A DNA stretch of 64,000 bases from contig JBKOVB010000088.1 in NCBI GenBank assembly GCA_046723735.1, positions 14,670-78,669 of the forward strand, written 5' to 3'. This document shows, piece after piece, positions 7,445 through 16,536 of this stretch; the stretch's first letter is position 1, and the number at the start of each line of letters is the position of its first letter. The notes below the pieces were generated by a model, which was given only the letters and a program-made list of their open reading frames with translations, searched no databases and was not told the origin of the DNA. Both the position numbers and the translations under genes were made by a program. This stretch comes from RYN-111 sp046723735 (GTDB taxonomy: Bacteria; Actinomycetota; Actinomycetes; Mycobacteriales; SCTD01).

Positions 7445-10062
7445 GTCGGCTCACCCGGATCGTCGTTCTTGGCTTCACCGGCGTTCTCGTCGACCACCTC
7501 CGGCGCCGCCCCGTCCTCGTCCGCGACGCCGACCACGACCTCCGACAGGCCGGCCTGGTCCTGGGCCGCCCCGTGGGCCGGTTCGCCGACCTCCTCGGGC
7601 TCGTTGCGCGCCAGCGCCACGACCGCGTCGCCGGCGTCGAGCGCGACGAAGCGCACGCCCATGGTGTCACGGCCCTTGGCGTCGACCTCGTCCACGCGGC
7701 TGCGGGTCACCGAGCCGCTGGCCCGGATGCAGAGCACCTCGTCGTCGTCGCCGACGATGAGTGCCCCCACCAGCGAGCCGCGCTGGTCGGTGAGCTTGGC
7801 CGCCTTGATCCCCAGGCCGCCACGGCCCTGGACCCGGTACTGGTCGACCTTGGTGCGCTTGGCATACCCGCCGTCGGTCACCGTGAAGACGAACCGCTCG
7901 TCGTCGCTGCTGCGGACGACGTCCATCGACAGCAGCTCGTCGCCGGACCGGAACGCCATGCCCCGTACGCCGGAGGTGTCGCGGCCCATCGGGCGCAGCT
8001 GCTCGTCGTCGGCCCGGAACCGCACCGACTGGCCCTTGCGCGAGACCAGCAGCAAGTCGTCGTCGGCGCTGCACAGCGCCGCCCCGATGAGCTCGTCGTC
8101 CTCGCGCAGGTTGATCGCGATGAGCCCACCCGTGCGGGGCGAGTCGAATCTGGCCAGCTCGGTCTTCTTGACCTGTCCCGACCGCGTCGCCAGCACGAGG
8201 TACGGCGCGACGCCATAGTCCTCGATGTCGATGACCTGCGCGATCTTCTCGTCGGGCTGGAACGCGAGGATGTTCGCCACGTGCTGCCCACGGGCATCAC
8301 GGTTGGCCTCGGGCAGCTCGTGCGCCTTGGCGCGGTAGACCCGCCCCTTGTTCGTGAAGAACAGCAGCCAGTGGTGCGTCGTGGTGGTGAAGAAGTGCGC
8401 CACGACGTCGTCCTGCTTCAGCTGTGCGCCGCGCACGCCCTTGCCGCCGCGCTTCTGCTGGCGGTACAGGTCGGTCTTGGTGCGCTTGGCGTACCCGCCC
8501 GTGGTCACGGTGACGACCACGTCCTCCTGCGGGATGAAGTCCTCCGCGGACAGGTCGCCCTCGGCGGGCAGGATCCGGGTACGCCGGTCGTCGCCGTACT
8601 TGTCGACGATCTCGGCGAGCTCCTCCCCCACGATCGCGCGCTGCCGGCCCGGGTCGACGAGGATCGCGTTGAGGTCCGCGATCTCGGCCTCCCGCTCGGT
8701 GAGCTCGTCGAGGATGCGCTGGCGCTCCAGGGCCGCCAGCCGGCGCAGCTGCATGTCGAGGATCGCGACGGCCTGGACCTCGTCGATGTCGAGCAGCTGC
8801 ATGAGGCCCTCACGCGCCGCGTCGGCGCTCTCGGCGCCGCGGATGAGCGCGATGACGGCGTCGAGCTGGTCCAGCGCCTTGCCGAGCGCCCGCAAGATGT
8901 GGGCCCGCTCTTCGGCCTTGCGCAGCCGGTAGCGGGTGCGGCGGACGATGACCTCGACCTGGTGCGCGACGTAGTGCCGCACGAACTCGTCGAGACGCAG
9001 CGTGCGCGGTACCCCGTCGACGAGCGCGAGCATGTTGGCGCCGAAGGAGTCCTGCAGCTGGGTGTGCTTGTAGAGGTTGTTCAGCACGACCTTGGCGATG
9101 GCGTCGCGGCGCAGCTCGACGACCAGGCGGGTCTCGGTGGTCGACTCGTCAATGACGTTCGAGATGCCCTTGAGCTTCCCCTCGTCGGCGAGCTCGGCGA
9201 TGCGGCGCGCCAGCCCGTCGCGGTTCACCTGGTACGGCAGGTCGGTGATGACGAGCTGGGTGCGGTCACCCCCGCGCCCCGACACCGTCTCCACCTCGAC
9301 GACGGCGCGCATCCGGATCGAGCCGCGCCCGGTCCGGTAGGCATCCTCGATCCCCTCGCGGCCCACGATGAGCGCGCCGGTCGGGAAGTCGGGGCCCTGC
9401 ACCCGCTCCAGGCAGGCCTCGAGCGTCTCCTCCGCCGTCGCGTCCGGGTGGCTCAGCACCCACTGCACCGCGCTCGCGACCTCACGCAGGTTGTGCGGCG
9501 GAATGTTGGTCGCCATGCCCACCGCGATGCCGGCAGCACCGTTGACGAGCAGGTTCGGGAACCGTGACGGCAGGACCGTCGGCTCCTGCGACCGGCCGTC
9601 GTAGTTGGGCGTGAAGTCGACCGTCTCCTGGTCGATGTCCCGCAGCAGCTCCATCGCCAGCGGCTGGAGCTTGCACTCGGTGTACCGCTGGGCGGCCGGC
9701 GGGTCGTCGCCGGGTGAGCCGAAGTTGCCGTTCCCGTCGACCAACGGGTAGCGCAGCGACCAGGGCTGGGCGAGTCGCACCAGGGCGTCGTAGATGGCCG
9801 AGTCGCCGTGCGGGTGGTAGTTGCCCATGACGTCGCCGACCACGCGAGCGCACTTGAAGTAGCCGCGATCGGGGCGGTAGCCGCCGTCGTACATGGCGTA
9901 GAGCACGCGACGGTGCACCGGCTTCAAGCCGTCACGCACGTCCGGCAGCGCGCGCTGGACGATGACGGACATCGCGTAGTCGAGGAACGAGCGCTGCATC
10001 TCGACTTCGATGCCGACCGGCTCCACCCGGTCCTCGGGGGGCGGGGGCAGGACCTCAGTCAC
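7441..10062 (-). CDS. gyrA: DNA gyrase subunit A
   Basis: An 873-residue breakage-reunion subunit of gyrase, which introduces negative supercoils with GyrB. The active-site tyrosine is Tyr127 (AAQRYTE). The quinolone-determining region reads HPHGDSAIYD; Ser88 and Asp92 match E. coli Ser83 and Asp87, so no classical resistance substitution is seen at those two sites. Mycobacteria have Ala at the first position, so Ser here differs from them. The C-terminal beta-pinwheel contains the GyrA box (QKRGGKG). The tail after ~820 is acidic. It lies downstream of gyrB with a 150-bp spacer that holds two parS sites, and its stop overlaps the DUF3566 start. Confidence 0.98.
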   Translation of the reverse strand: MTEVLPPPPEDRVEPVGIEVEMQRSFLDYAMSVIVQRALPDVRDGLKPVHRRVLYAMYDGGYRPDRGYFKCARVVGDVMGNYHPHGDSAIYDALVRLAQPWSLRYPLVDGNGNFGSPGDDPPAAQRYTECKLQPLAMELLRDIDQETVDFTPNYDGRSQEPTVLPSRFPNLLVNGAAGIAVGMATNIPPHNLREVASAVQWVLSHPDATAEETLEACLERVQGPDFPTGALIVGREGIEDAYRTGRGSIRMRAVVEVETVSGRGGDRTQLVITDLPYQVNRDGLARRIAELADEGKLKGISNVIDESTTETRLVVELRRDAIAKVVLNNLYKHTQLQDSFGANMLALVDGVPRTLRLDEFVRHYVAHQVEVIVRRTRYRLRKAEERAHILRALGKALDQLDAVIALIRGAESADAAREGLMQLLDIDEVQAVAILDMQLRRLAALERQRILDELTEREAEIADLNAILVDPGRQRAIVGEELAEIVDKYGDDRRTRILPAEGDLSAEDFIPQEDVVVTVTTGGYAKRTKTDLYRQQKRGGKGVRGAQLKQDDVVAHFFTTTTHHWLLFFTNKGRVYRAKAHELPEANRDARGQHVANILAFQPDEKIAQVIDIEDYGVAPYLVLATRSGQVKKTELARFDSPRTGGLIAINLREDDELIGAALCSADDDLLLVSRKGQSVRFRADDEQLRPMGRDTSGVRGMAFRSGDELLSMDVVRSSDDERFVFTVTDGGYAKRTKVDQYRVQGRGGLGIKAAKLTDQRGSLVGALIVGDDDEVLCIRASGSVTRSRVDEVDAKGRDTMGVRFVALDAGDAVVALARNEPEEVGEPAHGAAQDQAGLSEVVVGVADEDGAAPEVVDENAGEAKNDDPGEPT

Positions 10063-10085
10063 TCCGTGACCCTCTCAGTGAGCGT

Positions 10086-10101
10086 TGTTCCACGTGGAAC
10101 G
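10086..10101. promoter_or_regulatory. parS site 1 (ParB-binding palindrome)
   Basis: TGTTCCACGTGGAACG fits the ParB consensus TGTTnCACGTGnAACA with C/G at the variable pair and one mismatch at the last base. It lies 24 bp upstream of the gyrA start, about 12.6 kb from parB. Confidence 0.85.
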
Positions 10102-10112
10102 ACGCGCGACCA

Positions 10113-10128
10113 TGTTCCACGTGGAACG
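10113..10128. promoter_or_regulatory. parS site 2 (ParB-binding palindrome)
   Basis: A second identical 16-mer, TGTTCCACGTGGAACG, 27 bp from the first (start to start). Two sites this close would help seed ParB loading. No further copy was seen elsewhere in the window. Confidence 0.85.
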
Positions 10129-10212
10129 ACGGCGGAGGCGGTGTTCTCGTTGCCATCCTCGCTGCGCCGACTGCGGGCACCCGCCGCGCGGGTGCCACTC
10201 CGTCGTGCTCGG

Positions 10213-12177
10213 TCAGATGTCAAGGAACCGGACGTCCTTGGCGTTGCGGGTGATGAACGAGCGGCGCGACTCGACGTCCTCCCCCATCAGGACGCTGAAC
10301 ATCTCGTCCGCGGCAGCCGCGTCGTCGACGGTCACCTGGAGCAGGACCCGGTGCGTCGGGTCCATCGTGGTGTCGCGCAGCTCGACCGCGTTCATCTCGC
10401 CGAGTCCCTTGAAGCGCTGGATCGCCTCACCCGACTTCGGGAGCTTCTTGCCCGCAGCGAAGCCGGTCTCCAGCAGCCCGTCGCGCTCCCGGTCGGAGTA
10501 CGCGTACTGGACCTCGCCACCGGTCCACTTGATCTTGTAGAGCGGCGGCTGGGCGAGGTAGACGTGCCCGGCCTCGACCAATGGCCGCATGAAGCGGAAC
10601 AGCAGGGTCAGCAGCAGCGTCCGGATGTGCTGGCCGTCGACGTCGGCGTCGGCCATGAGCACGATCTTGTGGTACCGCAGCTTGGTGAGGTCGAAGTCCT
10701 CGTGCACGCCGGCACCCAGCGCGGTGATGAGCGCCTGCACCTCGGTGTTCTTGAGCACCTTGTCGATGCGAGCCTTCTCGACGTTCAGGATCTTGCCGCG
10801 GATCGGCAGGATGGCCTGGAACTTCGGGTTGCGTCCCTGCTTCGCGGAGCCGCCCGCGGAGTCGCCCTCGACGATGAACAGCTCCGACTCGGCGGGGTCG
10901 CGGCTCTGGCAGTCGGCGAGCTTGCCCGGCATCCCGGAGGAGCCCATGAGGCCCTTGCGGCGCGTGAGGTCGCGTGCCTGACGGGCGGCGATGCGGGCGC
11001 GCGCGGCCTGGGTCGCCTTGAGCACGACGTCCTTGCCCTCGGAGGGGTGCTCCTCGAGCCAGTCGCGCAGCCGCTCGCCTACGACCTTCTGCACGAAGCC
11101 CTTGGCCTCGGAGTTGCCGAGCTTGGTCTTGGTCTGGCCCTCGAACTGCGGGTCGCTGATCTTCAGGCTGATGATCGCGGTCAGGCCCTCGCGGATGTCG
11201 GAGCCCTCGAGGTTCGGTTCCTTCTCCTTGATGTGGCCCTTCGCCCGCGCCCAGTCGTTGACGACCCGGGTGAGCGCCGCACGGAAGCCCTCCTCGTGCG
11301 TCCCGCCCTCGTGCGTGTTGATCGTGTTGGCGAAGGTGTAGACCGACTCCGTGTAGGCATCGGTCCACTGCATCGCCACCTCGATCGACATGCGCTGGCC
11401 GGGCGCGTCCGCCGGCGACTCGTCCTCGAAGCCGATGATCGTGGCGTGCACCGGCGTGCGCGTGGCGCCCAGGTGGCGGACGAAGTCCTCCAGGCCCCCT
11501 GGGTAGAGGAAGACCGTCTCCGCGACCTCGCCGTCGTTGAGCTCGGTCCGCTCGTCCCGCAGCGTGATCGACAGGCCCTTGTTGAGGAAGGCCATCTCCT
11601 GCAGCCGGCGGTACAGGGTCTCGCGGTTGTACTGCGTCGACTCGGTGAAGATCGTGGGGTCGGCCCAGAAGGCCACGGTGGTCCCGGTGTCGTCGGTCGC
11701 CTCCCCGTCGACCAGCGGGCCCGCGACGGCGTGGTCGTACTCCTGCCGGTACACACGCCCGTCCCGGTGGACCTCGACCGTGAGCTTTGTCGACAAAGCG
11801 TTTACGACGGCGGCGCCCACGCCGTGCAGACCCCCGGACACGGCGTAGGTCTGAGAGTCGAACTTGCCGCCGGCGTGCAGCGTGGACAGCACCACCTGGA
11901 CGGCAGGCACACCCTCCTTGGGGTGGATGTCGACAGGGATGCCGCGGCCGTTGTCCTTCACCTCGACGCCGCCGTCGGCGAGCAGCCGCACCACGATGGT
12001 GTCGCAGTAGCCGGCCAGGGCCTCGTCGACGGCGTTGTCGACGATCTCGTACACCAGGTGGTGGAGGCCGCGCTCGCCCGTCGATCCGATGTACATGCCA
12101 GGTCGCTTGCGGACCGCCTCGAGGCCCTCGAGGACGGTGATGGACGACGCGCCGTACCCGTTGCTGGCGTCGGACAT
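10213..12177 (-). CDS. gyrB: DNA gyrase subunit B
   Basis: A 654-residue ATPase subunit of gyrase. The N-terminal GHKL domain shows EIVDNAVDEA (Mg-binding Asn), DNGRGIP and GGLHGVGAAVVNALS; the transducer domain follows; the TOPRIM domain shows EGDSAGGSAKQGR and DADVDGQHI; the C-terminus has RFKGLGEMN. No large insertion is present. The ATG at 12177 has GGAG 9 nt upstream; an in-frame GTG at 12192 also has a GGAG and would add five residues (MEPAR). The gene follows dciA after a 236-bp gap that should hold its own promoter, and precedes gyrA in the same direction. Confidence 0.98.
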   Translation of the reverse strand: MSDASNGYGASSITVLEGLEAVRKRPGMYIGSTGERGLHHLVYEIVDNAVDEALAGYCDTIVVRLLADGGVEVKDNGRGIPVDIHPKEGVPAVQVVLSTLHAGGKFDSQTYAVSGGLHGVGAAVVNALSTKLTVEVHRDGRVYRQEYDHAVAGPLVDGEATDDTGTTVAFWADPTIFTESTQYNRETLYRRLQEMAFLNKGLSITLRDERTELNDGEVAETVFLYPGGLEDFVRHLGATRTPVHATIIGFEDESPADAPGQRMSIEVAMQWTDAYTESVYTFANTINTHEGGTHEEGFRAALTRVVNDWARAKGHIKEKEPNLEGSDIREGLTAIISLKISDPQFEGQTKTKLGNSEAKGFVQKVVGERLRDWLEEHPSEGKDVVLKATQAARARIAARQARDLTRRKGLMGSSGMPGKLADCQSRDPAESELFIVEGDSAGGSAKQGRNPKFQAILPIRGKILNVEKARIDKVLKNTEVQALITALGAGVHEDFDLTKLRYHKIVLMADADVDGQHIRTLLLTLLFRFMRPLVEAGHVYLAQPPLYKIKWTGGEVQYAYSDRERDGLLETGFAAGKKLPKSGEAIQRFKGLGEMNAVELRDTTMDPTHRVLLQVTVDDAAAADEMFSVLMGEDVESRRSFITRNAKDVRFLDI

Positions 12178-12413
12178 GCGTGCAGGCTCCACTCTGCCCG
12201 ACTCCGAAGTGCGGGCTGGATCGCCGGCGGGCCTACCGGCCCGCGTCGCGTGTCAGTGTAGTCGCTGAGAGCGACACGGCGGGGTCCCACGCCGCACCTG
12301 TGGGCCCGGAAAAGGGCCTGGGGACGCGCCAGCGGCGCGCAACCCCCCGCCATGTGTCCCCCCACGTCATGGCCTACCTCCCGCCGTACAAGCCGTACGT
12401 CGAACGGACCGGC
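12178..12413 (-). promoter_or_regulatory. gyrB upstream region with a palindrome
   Basis: This 236-bp gap between dciA and gyrB holds the gyrB promoter by position. On the minus strand a TACACT hexamer (revcomp of 12255-12260) is a plausible -10, with no clear -35. Immediately upstream of it, 12261-12275 is a palindrome, GTCGCT-GAG-AGCGAC, placed where an operator or supercoil-sensitive element could act. No transcription data. Confidence 0.35.
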
Positions 12414-12941
12414 TCAGCCGTAGGTGTCGCGCGGGCCCCGCCCCTGCACCCGTCGCGGGCCCTTGCGCCAGTCCGGCTGGGCGGGGCCGCGCACGACGAC
12501 CCTGGTCGCCACGCCCTCGCCGGCGTGCTCGCGCACCCGCGCCAGGAGGGTCTTCGTGAGCAACCGCAGCTGCGTCGCCCACGCCGTGGACTCGGCCACG
12601 AGCACCAGCTCGCCGTCGACCAGGGACACCGGCTGGCAGTGGTCCGCGATCTCCGGCCCGACGACAGCGGCCCAGTTCGCGAGCACGCCGGCTGCTGTGG
12701 TGGTGTCCTCCCACCCGCGCTCGGCCACCAGCCGCTGGATCGCCTCCCCGAACCGCACCGGGTCGCGCCCGTCACCCGTGCGCCGCGGCGCCTGCTTCCG
12801 TACGGCGCGGCCGTTGCGTTGGGCAGCAGCCCCTCCGCCGGCGGTCACTCCCTTGGCGCGAGCCGCCGCACGGGCCTCGGCCAGCGCCCGTCGTACCAGG
12901 TCCGGACCACTGGCCTGGTCGTCGTCGCACTCAGCGGACAC
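12414..12941 (-). CDS. dciA: DciA family replicative-helicase loader (DUF721)
   Basis: A 175-residue protein from GTG 12941, overlapping the recF stop by 11 nt. The first ~65 residues are charged and Ala/Arg-rich; the DUF721 core follows (RFGEAIQRLVAERGWEDTTT, NWAAVVGPEIADHCQPVSL, GELVLVAESTAWATQLRLL). DciA is the helicase-operator protein used by bacteria lacking DnaC or DnaI; it helps load DnaB at the origin. The location between recF and gyrB is the standard actinobacterial one. Its presumed client, DnaB, is at the other end of this window. Confidence 0.9.
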   Translation of the reverse strand: MSAECDDDQASGPDLVRRALAEARAAARAKGVTAGGGAAAQRNGRAVRKQAPRRTGDGRDPVRFGEAIQRLVAERGWEDTTTAAGVLANWAAVVGPEIADHCQPVSLVDGELVLVAESTAWATQLRLLTKTLLARVREHAGEGVATRVVVRGPAQPDWRKGPRRVQGRGPRDTYG

Positions 12942-14058
12942 GGGTCACCACGCCGTCGTGCACGTCGTACCGGCCGCCGACCAGCTGCTCCGGCACGTCC
13001 CCCGGTACGGCGGCCGTCACCAGCACCTGACCCGCAGGCTGCACCAGCGCGGCGAGTCGCTCGCGCCGCCCGGTGTCGAGCTCGGCGAAGACGTCGTCCA
13101 GCACGAGCACCGGCTCGCCGCCGTCGGCCTTGAGCAGCTCGTACGACCCCAGGCGCAGCGCCAGCGCCGCCGACCAGGACTCGCCGTGGGAGGCGTAGCC
13201 CTTGACGGGCAGCGTCCCGAGGCTGAGCAGCAGCTCGTCGCGGTGCGGCCCCACGAGCGACACGCCGCGCTCGACCTCCTGGGCCCGCACCCTGGCGAGC
13301 TCGGACAGCAGCGCCGCGGCCAGCACCTCGCGATCACGGGTATCGGGCAGCGCGTCGGCGAGCGAGCTCTTGTACGCGAGCCCCAGCTCGCCCTGACCCT
13401 TCGAGACCTCCCGGTAGGCCACCTGCGCGAACGGCAGCAGGTCGTCGACGAGCGTCAGCCGAGCCGCCAGCAGCTCCGACCCCGTCTGCGCGAGGTGGCT
13501 GTCCCACACGTCCAGGGTGCGCATGTCCGCGCCGCCCGAGCGCCGCGCGAGGAACGCGGTCTTGAGCAGCGCGTTGCGCTGCTTGAGCACGCGTTCGTAG
13601 TCCGCCCGCACACCCGCGAGCCGGGGTGCGCGCGCCACGAGCAGGTCGTCGAGGAACCGGCGGCGGTCCGACGGGTCCCCCTTGACGAGCGCCAGGTCCT
13701 CGGGCGCGAACAGCACGGTGCGCAGGATCCCGAGCACCTCGCGGGCGCGGGGCACCGGCGCCCGGTTGACGCGCGCCCGGTTCGCCTTGCCCGGGTTGAG
13801 CTCGAGCTCGACGAGGGTGGACCGGCCGTCGCGCTCGACCCGGGTACGCACGATCGCGCGCTCGGCGCCCTGCCGCACCAGCGGCGCGTCGGACGACACC
13901 CGATGGGAGCCGAGCGTCGCGACGTAGAGCAGCGCCTCGACGACGTTGGTCTTGCCCTGCCCGTTGCTGCCGACGAGCGCGGTCGGGCCCGGGCCCAGCT
14001 CCAGGTCGAGCTGTGGCCAGGACCTGAAGTCGGTGAGCGACAGGGCGGAGACGTGCAT
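12931..14058 (-). CDS. recF: DNA replication and repair protein RecF
   Basis: A 375-residue SMC-like ATPase that helps load RecA at gaps with RecO and RecR. Walker A is GSNGQGKTN near residue 30; the region AREVLGILRTVLFAPEDLALVKG is typical of the family; the signature and Walker B are in the C-terminal half (LRLGSYELLKADGGEPVLVLDDVFAELD). The ATG at 14058 shares one base with the gnd stop (TGATG), and the C-terminus overlaps dciA by 11 nt. A longer in-frame start at 14295 is rejected because it lies inside gnd and the family begins MHVxxLxLxDFRS. Confidence 0.96.
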   Translation of the reverse strand: MHVSALSLTDFRSWPQLDLELGPGPTALVGSNGQGKTNVVEALLYVATLGSHRVSSDAPLVRQGAERAIVRTRVERDGRSTLVELELNPGKANRARVNRAPVPRAREVLGILRTVLFAPEDLALVKGDPSDRRRFLDDLLVARAPRLAGVRADYERVLKQRNALLKTAFLARRSGGADMRTLDVWDSHLAQTGSELLAARLTLVDDLLPFAQVAYREVSKGQGELGLAYKSSLADALPDTRDREVLAAALLSELARVRAQEVERGVSLVGPHRDELLLSLGTLPVKGYASHGESWSAALALRLGSYELLKADGGEPVLVLDDVFAELDTGRRERLAALVQPAGQVLVTAAVPGDVPEQLVGGRYDVHDGVVTRVR

Positions 14059-15020
14059 CAGCTGCCGGACGAGGCCACGTCGGCCGGCGGCGAGACGTCC
14101 GCACCCGGCGCGTCGGCGCCCTTCTCCACGGAGCCGGCCGCGCTCGTCACCGCGTGCCCGCCGAACTGGTTGCGCAGCGCCGCGATCATCTTCATCGCCG
14201 GGCTGTCGTCCTGCCGTGAGGCGAACCGCGCGAACAGCGCCGCCGTGATGACGGGCAGCGGTACGGCGTGGTCGACCGCCGCCTGCACGGTCCACCTCCC
14301 CTCGCCGCTGTCCTGCGCGAACCCGCGCAGCTCCGACAGGTGCGGGTCGACCTCCAGCGCGCGGACGGCGAGGTCGAGCAGCCAGGACCGGATGACCGTC
14401 CCGCTCTGCCAGCTGCTGAGGACGGCCGGTACGTCGGTGATGAGGTCGGTCGCCTCCATGAGCTCCCAGCCCTCGGCGTACGCCTGCATCAGGCCGTACT
14501 CGATGCCGTTGTGCACCATCTTCGCGAAGTGGCCGGCCCCCACAGCCCCGGCGTGAACAAAGCCGTGCTCGCCGTCAGGCTTCAGCGCGTCGAAGAACGG
14601 CTGCACCAGCGCGACGTGGGCCGGGTCGCCCCCGCACATGAGCGCGTAGCCCTCGGTGAGGCCCCACACGCCACCGCTCACTCCGCAGTCGACGAAGCCG
14701 ATCCCCTTGCGCCCCAGCACTTCTGCGTGCACCTGGTCGTCGGTGTATCGCGAGTTGCCGCCGTCCACGACGACGTCACCGGGCTCGAGCAGCTCGCCGA
14801 GCGTGTCGACGGTGGCCCGTGTCGCGTCGCCCGCCGGCACCATCACCCACACCACCCGCGGCGTCGGCAGCGCCGCGACGAGGGCCTCGAGCGACTCGAC
14901 GTCCCGCACGCCGGGTGCCCGGTCGTACCCCACGACCGTGAGCCCGCCGCGCCGCATCCGCTCGGTCATGTTGCCGCCCATGCGGCCGAGCCCGACCATG
15001 CCGATCGTCGGTGCGGACAT
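14058..15020 (-). CDS. gnd: 6-phosphogluconate dehydrogenase (decarboxylating), short form
   Basis: A 320-residue enzyme converting 6-phosphogluconate to ribulose-5-phosphate and CO2. The Rossmann motif GMVGLGRMGGNM opens the protein; VDGGNSRYTDD and CGVSGGVWGLTEGY bind substrate; HAGAVGAGHFAKMVHNGIEYG contains the catalytic Lys and the Asn contacts. The ~300-residue length marks the short type, often NAD-preferring, rather than the ~470-residue dimeric enzyme. The Ser/Ala/Pro tail is not conserved. Its place between dnaN and recF is the known Streptomyces arrangement. One-base overlap with recF suggests coupled translation. Confidence 0.95.
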   Translation of the reverse strand: MSAPTIGMVGLGRMGGNMTERMRRGGLTVVGYDRAPGVRDVESLEALVAALPTPRVVWVMVPAGDATRATVDTLGELLEPGDVVVDGGNSRYTDDQVHAEVLGRKGIGFVDCGVSGGVWGLTEGYALMCGGDPAHVALVQPFFDALKPDGEHGFVHAGAVGAGHFAKMVHNGIEYGLMQAYAEGWELMEATDLITDVPAVLSSWQSGTVIRSWLLDLAVRALEVDPHLSELRGFAQDSGEGRWTVQAAVDHAVPLPVITAALFARFASRQDDSPAMKMIAALRNQFGGHAVTSAAGSVEKGADAPGADVSPPADVASSGS

Positions 15021-15054
15021 CAGCGTCGCTCCCCTCGTCGTGCGGGTCCGGCCC

Positions 15055-16182
15055 TCAGCCCGAGAGTCGCACCGGCATGAGCAGGTACCGGTAGTCGTCG
15101 ACCGACGCGTCGGCGTGCCGCTTGCCGGTGAGGACCGCGGGCCGCGTCGACGCGGTGAACGACAGGGTCGTCACGTCGCTGTCCACGGCGCCCAGGCCGT
15201 CGAGCAGGTACTGCGGGTTGAAGGCGATCGACATGTCCTCCCCCTCCCAGCCGCACTCCAGGCGCTCCGAGGCCTGCGCGTCGTCCTGGCCGCCGGCCTC
15301 GAGCACGACGCCGTCGGCGGAGAACGCGAGCCGCACCGGCGCGTTGCGGGCGGCCACGAGAGCGACGCGCTTCACCGCCTCGACGAACGGTGCCGTCGCG
15401 ACCTCCGCGATCGAGGTGCTCTCGGCCGGGAGCAGCGAGCGGTACTTGGGGAACTCACCCTCGAGCAGCCGGCTCGTCGTACGACGGCCACCGCCCTCGA
15501 AGCCGATCATCCCCTCCCCGGCGCCCCCCGTGGCCAGCGCCAAGGTGACCTCGGGGCCCGAGGTGAGCGCCTTGGCGGTGTCGGCCAGGGTGCGAGCCGG
15601 CACGAGCGCGGTCGCCGACATCCCGGGCTGCTCGGGCTTCCAAGGCAGGGTCCGGACCGCGAGCCGGTAGCGGTCGGTCGCGGCCAGCGTGACCTGGTCG
15701 CCCTCGATCTCGACGCGGACACCGGTCAGCACGGGCAGCGTGTCGTCCCGGCCGGCGGCGAGCGCCACCTGAGCGACCGCGGCGCCGAAGACGTCACTCT
15801 CCAGCTTGCCTGCCGCGGTGGGCATGGCCGGCAGCGTCGGGTAGTCCTCGACGGCCATCGTGGGCAGCGTGAAGCGAGCGGCGCCGCAGGTCAGCACCAC
15901 CCGGGCGCCCTCGAGGCGCAGGTCGACCGGCTGGGCGGGCAGCGCGCGGGCGATGTCGGCGAGCAGCCGGCCGGGCACGAGGACCCGCCCGGTCTCCGCG
16001 ACCGTGGCGTCGACGGTGATCTGCGAGGAGACCTCGTAGTCGAACCCGCTCACGGACAGGCCGTCCTGCCCGGTCTCGAGCAGCAGCCCGAGCAGCACCT
16101 GCATCGGGGGTCGGGTCGGGAGCGAGCGGGCGGTCCAGCCCACCGCGTCCACGAGCGCGTCGCGCTCGACCCTCAGCTCCAT
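15055..16182 (-). CDS. dnaN: DNA polymerase III beta sliding clamp
   Basis: A 375-residue ring-forming clamp that tethers the polymerase. It starts MELRVERDALVDAVGWTARSLPTRPP at ATG 16182, behind GGAGAGGG. All three clamp domains are present; the C-terminal sequence YRYLLMPVRLSG is the usual DnaN ending (LMPVRL) that forms part of the peptide-binding pocket. An in-frame extension to 16479 is rejected because it is not conserved in character and covers the dnaA-dnaN spacer. Expressed in the same direction as dnaA, with gnd following after 34 nt. Confidence 0.97.
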   Translation of the reverse strand: MELRVERDALVDAVGWTARSLPTRPPMQVLLGLLLETGQDGLSVSGFDYEVSSQITVDATVAETGRVLVPGRLLADIARALPAQPVDLRLEGARVVLTCGAARFTLPTMAVEDYPTLPAMPTAAGKLESDVFGAAVAQVALAAGRDDTLPVLTGVRVEIEGDQVTLAATDRYRLAVRTLPWKPEQPGMSATALVPARTLADTAKALTSGPEVTLALATGGAGEGMIGFEGGGRRTTSRLLEGEFPKYRSLLPAESTSIAEVATAPFVEAVKRVALVAARNAPVRLAFSADGVVLEAGGQDDAQASERLECGWEGEDMSIAFNPQYLLDGLGAVDSDVTTLSFTASTRPAVLTGKRHADASVDDYRYLLMPVRLSG

Positions 16183-16536
16183 GTCGTTGCCCTCTCCAGA
16201 CGGTTGTGCAGCGGTGCGGGACTTCGAGTGTGACGCATCCCTGGTCGTGCGGGGCTCCACAGGTTGGGCACCCCCGAAACCCTCAGGGGTTCTTCGAGAA
16301 AGAGATGTCCCGTCGTGGCCGTAGGTCCCTGCAGCCTTGTGGAGCCCTTGCATCGTGCCAGGTGAGACGGCGTGTCGGAGTGCGGACGAGGTGTGGACGT
16401 CCACCCGGTGTCCCCGTGGACGTCGGTGGACGGTCCTGTGGCGTTCAACGCGCGTCCACCGACGGCCAGGGTCATCCACATGCTTGTCCCCAGACTGTGC
16501 AGAGGCCCTGTGACAGCCGTCACGCGCGCGCCCAGG
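16183..16536. other. dnaA-dnaN intergenic region, candidate oriC segment
   Basis: A 354-bp spacer in the position of oriC in Streptomyces and Mycobacterium. DnaA-box-like 9-mers: TCATCCACA at 16472-16480 and TTGTCCCCA at 16484-16492 (each one mismatch), TGTGGACGT at 16392-16400, and an inverted pair GGCTCCACA at 16253-16261 and TGTGGAGCC at 16338-16346. The matches are weaker than those upstream of dnaA. A short A-rich stretch (TTCTTCGAGAAAGAGATG, 16290-16307) is the only candidate unwinding segment. It also contains the dnaN promoter. Confidence 0.55.

Noticed and set aside
7105..12261. Very long plus-strand open frames opposite gyrA and gyrB
   Set aside because: They are antisense shadows caused by high GC; the minus frames encode complete gyrase subunits and the plus translations have no domain character.
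14059..14295. Longer N-terminus for RecF
   Set aside because: The extension lies inside gnd and the conserved RecF start is MHVSALSLTDFRSW at 14058.
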